NCBI GenBank assembly: GCA_022747635.1
Contig: JAKTNV010000005.1
Coordinates: 40,114,738-40,178,737 of the forward strand
Source: Hetaerina americana
Lineage: Eukaryota > Arthropoda > Insecta > Odonata > Calopterygidae
DNA: 64,000 bases
Direction of reading: 5' to 3'
How positions within the stretch are numbered: position 1 is the stretch's first letter; each line of letters starts with the position of its first letter. A model generated the notes under the pieces. That model was not told where the DNA came from. It did no database searches and worked only from the letters and a program-made list of their open reading frames with translations. The position numbers and the translations under genes are program-made. Of this stretch, positions 62,201-64,000 are shown piece by piece.

Positions 62201-63929
62201 ACAGTGTCATGGCAAGGCAATATAAATGATAAGTGATTTTTGGCTAATAACTTCATGAAAATTTGCTGTCATTTAACCTTACACTCAACTTTAACATTCA
62301 GAATTGATTTTTTTTAGATTACCAAATGAAAATTTAAATTCTTATGCAGAAAATTTGCCATTCTTTGCAGCATACTTTTATCATCCTTCTTAAGCATACA
62401 TTTCTTAATAACAGAAGACTATTGTCTATTGATTTTTTTAACTAAATGACAATTGGCTCAGATATGTGTTGATGATTACCATCATTTGAAAGGGTTTATA
62501 CTATGAATACCTTAGAAAATGAAAAGACTACACATTTTACAAATAATATCAACAACTTCACAAAATAAGTCTTCAGAGAGGCTAAGCCATATGTGCACGC
62601 ACAATATATTTTACAAATTAGGTTTTTTATTACCCTCTTTTATCACAATACTTACTGCACAGCTGTGGAAGATGTGGATGCCCACGAAATCCTACGCAAT
62701 GAAAGGCGAGCTACCAAAAGACGGTGCTGATGACGCAAGTTGCGCAGGTGCAGGCGATACATCTCCTCGGCACGAACACGCTCTCCAGCTGCCAGCTCCC
62801 TCTGAGCCTAATCATAGAAAAGTGGTGTTGTAAATGCGTATTATGAATTTACTGAGGCATTTAGTTGCTATTGCATTTCCTAATAAAGGAGAATAGCAGT
62901 TCTTATAACAATACTGAATATCCAAATGTTTAACGTCATGAAGACCAGGAAGACAAAGGGGAGAAGGCTGGAATGGTTATAATAATGGCCCTTAATTGCA
63001 CATAGTACAAGAAGAACGTAAATAACTCAATAAAATTTCAAGACAACAGTAAAAAATTATAATTTGAGAACGATAACTCCCTCCCCCAAGCATAGCAATA
63101 ATTTCATCATAACTGTATATTAATGCATACCAATAAAGCTTTTCAATCAAATTCTCATAAAGGGGAAACTAAAAGTAACTCAACTATTTTTAGATTCCCA
63201 ATGGTCAATTTATCCATTCTAAAAGTAGAAATAATACCAGGGTTACAATAAAGAATCTAAAAATCTCCAATATGGCATTATTTCAGTTTGCCCTATAAAT
63301 AATTGCCAAAAGCAAACTTTTAATGCAATAAAAAATAAGGCTTTGGACTGAAGAGAAGGTTCTTTACCATACGACAGAGTTCATAAAAATCAAAGGGCTC
63401 ATTTTAAAAAGTTATGACATAAGCATATAATTGCACTGACAATGATTATGAAAAATATGTAATGAAATCTACATCATATAAACATGTATTTTGTTTAAAA
63501 AATTAACAGAGATAGGCAGGCTACATTTAAAAAATGTGCAACTTAAAGAAATCAATTTTCGGTTGAATGCATTTACCAATTGAAGTCACAATGAATTGCC
63601 AAGTTGCAAGCCACTTATTGTAGTTATGTTAGTAAAACATTGAAGACATGAATTATAAGAAAACAATAAACAACCTAATGAACATACCTGTGCCCGCAAC
63701 AGATCAGCATCAGCTGCTGCCACACGGGATTCAAGTTCACGGACCCGAAGCCTGTGTTCAACTCGTCTTTGCTCTCGCTCCTCTTCCAGCATAACCAAGC
63801 GAGTTTCCAATTCCCTTGGGTCTCCCTCTCCTTCTGTGTGAGATAGCCTACCCTCCCACCTTACGCTTTCCCCGCTACCCATTTCACCAGTTGAGTAAGG
63901 GGACAATGGTTCAGGAGACATATGTGACA
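59228..63929 (-). CDS. 3' end of an unidentified coiled-coil protein (partial, runs off right edge)
   Basis: Three exons on the minus strand join in phase: 63929-63688, 62807-62656 and 59297-59228 (with stop). The borders are ATTAG|TG, CAG|GTATGT, GATTAG|GC, GCA|GTAAGT and GACAG|GG. The encoded C-terminal tail of about 152 residues begins with an S/P/G/E-rich linker (SPEPLSPYSTGEMGSGE). It continues with a long charged heptad region, RELETRLVMLEEEREQRRVE, RVRELESRVAAADADLLRAQ and AQRELAAGERVRAEEMYRLH, that predicts a coiled coil. It ends in a short polar tail, VTPPEVDACEKGMRDNTSE plus QQV. These exons are GC-richer than the introns. I do not recognise the family, and the N-terminal domains lie beyond 64 kb. 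The exon at 62656 could instead end at an adjoining in-frame TAA if not spliced. Confidence 0.75.
60385..61050 (+). mobile_element. LINE relic in an intron of the coiled-coil gene
   Basis: Translation gives VKLEQVESFIYLDSSITWDG, RSSTDIKRRIAQAKKAFIEK, KQFVKMLVWSMTLYR, IEAFETWCWRRLLKIKWTDK and, in another frame, IGHKLKHNGLVRNIIKG. These are the ordered C-terminal blocks of an RTE-like reverse transcriptase polyprotein. Frame changes and stops show that it is dead. It is related to, but a different subfamily from, the LINE at 40255-41430, and lies antisense to the host gene. Confidence 0.85.
61051..62655 (-). other. Remainder of the coiled-coil gene intron
   Basis: AT-rich, CpG-poor intron sequence between the LINE relic and the exon at 62656-62807. 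Paired frames at 61667-61922 on both strands have no family match. Confidence 0.6.
62808..63687 (-). other. Intron of the coiled-coil gene
   Basis: 880-bp AT-rich intron with donor CAG|GTATGT and acceptor GATTAG, phase 0. No embedded feature is recognised. Confidence 0.7.
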
Positions 63930-64000
63930 CTAATAAAAAAGAAATTCATTGCATAATTATAAAAAAATTCCACAAATCATGATAAAGAAGGATAGCAATC
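63930..64000 (-). other. Intron of the coiled-coil gene, cut by the window edge
   Basis: The acceptor TTTTTTATTAG precedes the exon starting at 63929, which enters with two leftover bases. At least one upstream exon therefore lies beyond 64 kb. Confidence 0.65.

Overview
The window looks like a piece of a large arthropod genome, most likely an insect. It has spliced genes with phase-matched introns, three mariner-type transposons, two families of tRNA-derived SINEs, several dead LINE copies and (TA)n microsatellites. There is no bacterial-style gene packing. The species cannot be named from sequence alone.

Layout. Positions 1-30.3 kb hold no gene I can support. This part is AT-rich background broken by GC- and CpG-rich islands (about 0-1.0, 4.6-5.6, 8.3-9.3, 11.6-12.2, 14.9-15.15, 17.8-18.1 and 24.3-24.6 kb). 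It also carries SINE and LINE fragments, a perfect 78-bp hairpin, an almost intact mariner (22.2-23.5 kb), and a second mariner (about 25.06-26.65 kb) split by a SINE. Three genes occupy 30.6-64 kb. (1) MOGS, ER glucosidase I (GH63), lies on the plus strand at 30624-36437 with five coding exons and one GC-AG intron. (2) ETFBKMT, the mitochondrial ETF-beta lysine methyltransferase, lies on the minus strand at 48346-42573 with five coding exons. (3) The 3' end of an unidentified coiled-coil gene lies on the minus strand at 63929-59228 and runs off the right edge. MOGS and ETFBKMT converge. ETFBKMT lies downstream of gene 3 in the same orientation. A relic mariner, a perfect 85-bp hairpin, SINEs and four LINE relics fill the gaps.

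The genes have unrelated biochemistry: N-glycan trimming in the ER, and methylation of a mitochondrial electron carrier. They do not form a pathway. What links them is base composition. CpG is close to expectation across the first 30 kb and collapses about eight-fold from roughly 31.6 kb onward, with recoveries at the ETFBKMT first exon (about 47.8-48.7 kb) and at 50.1-51.0 kb. This fits mosaic germline methylation of transcribed units.

I found no clear new defence, mobile or metabolic system. The most unusual structures are two perfect long hairpins that share a loop-side motif, and a tRNA-like SINE head folded into a perfect snapback.
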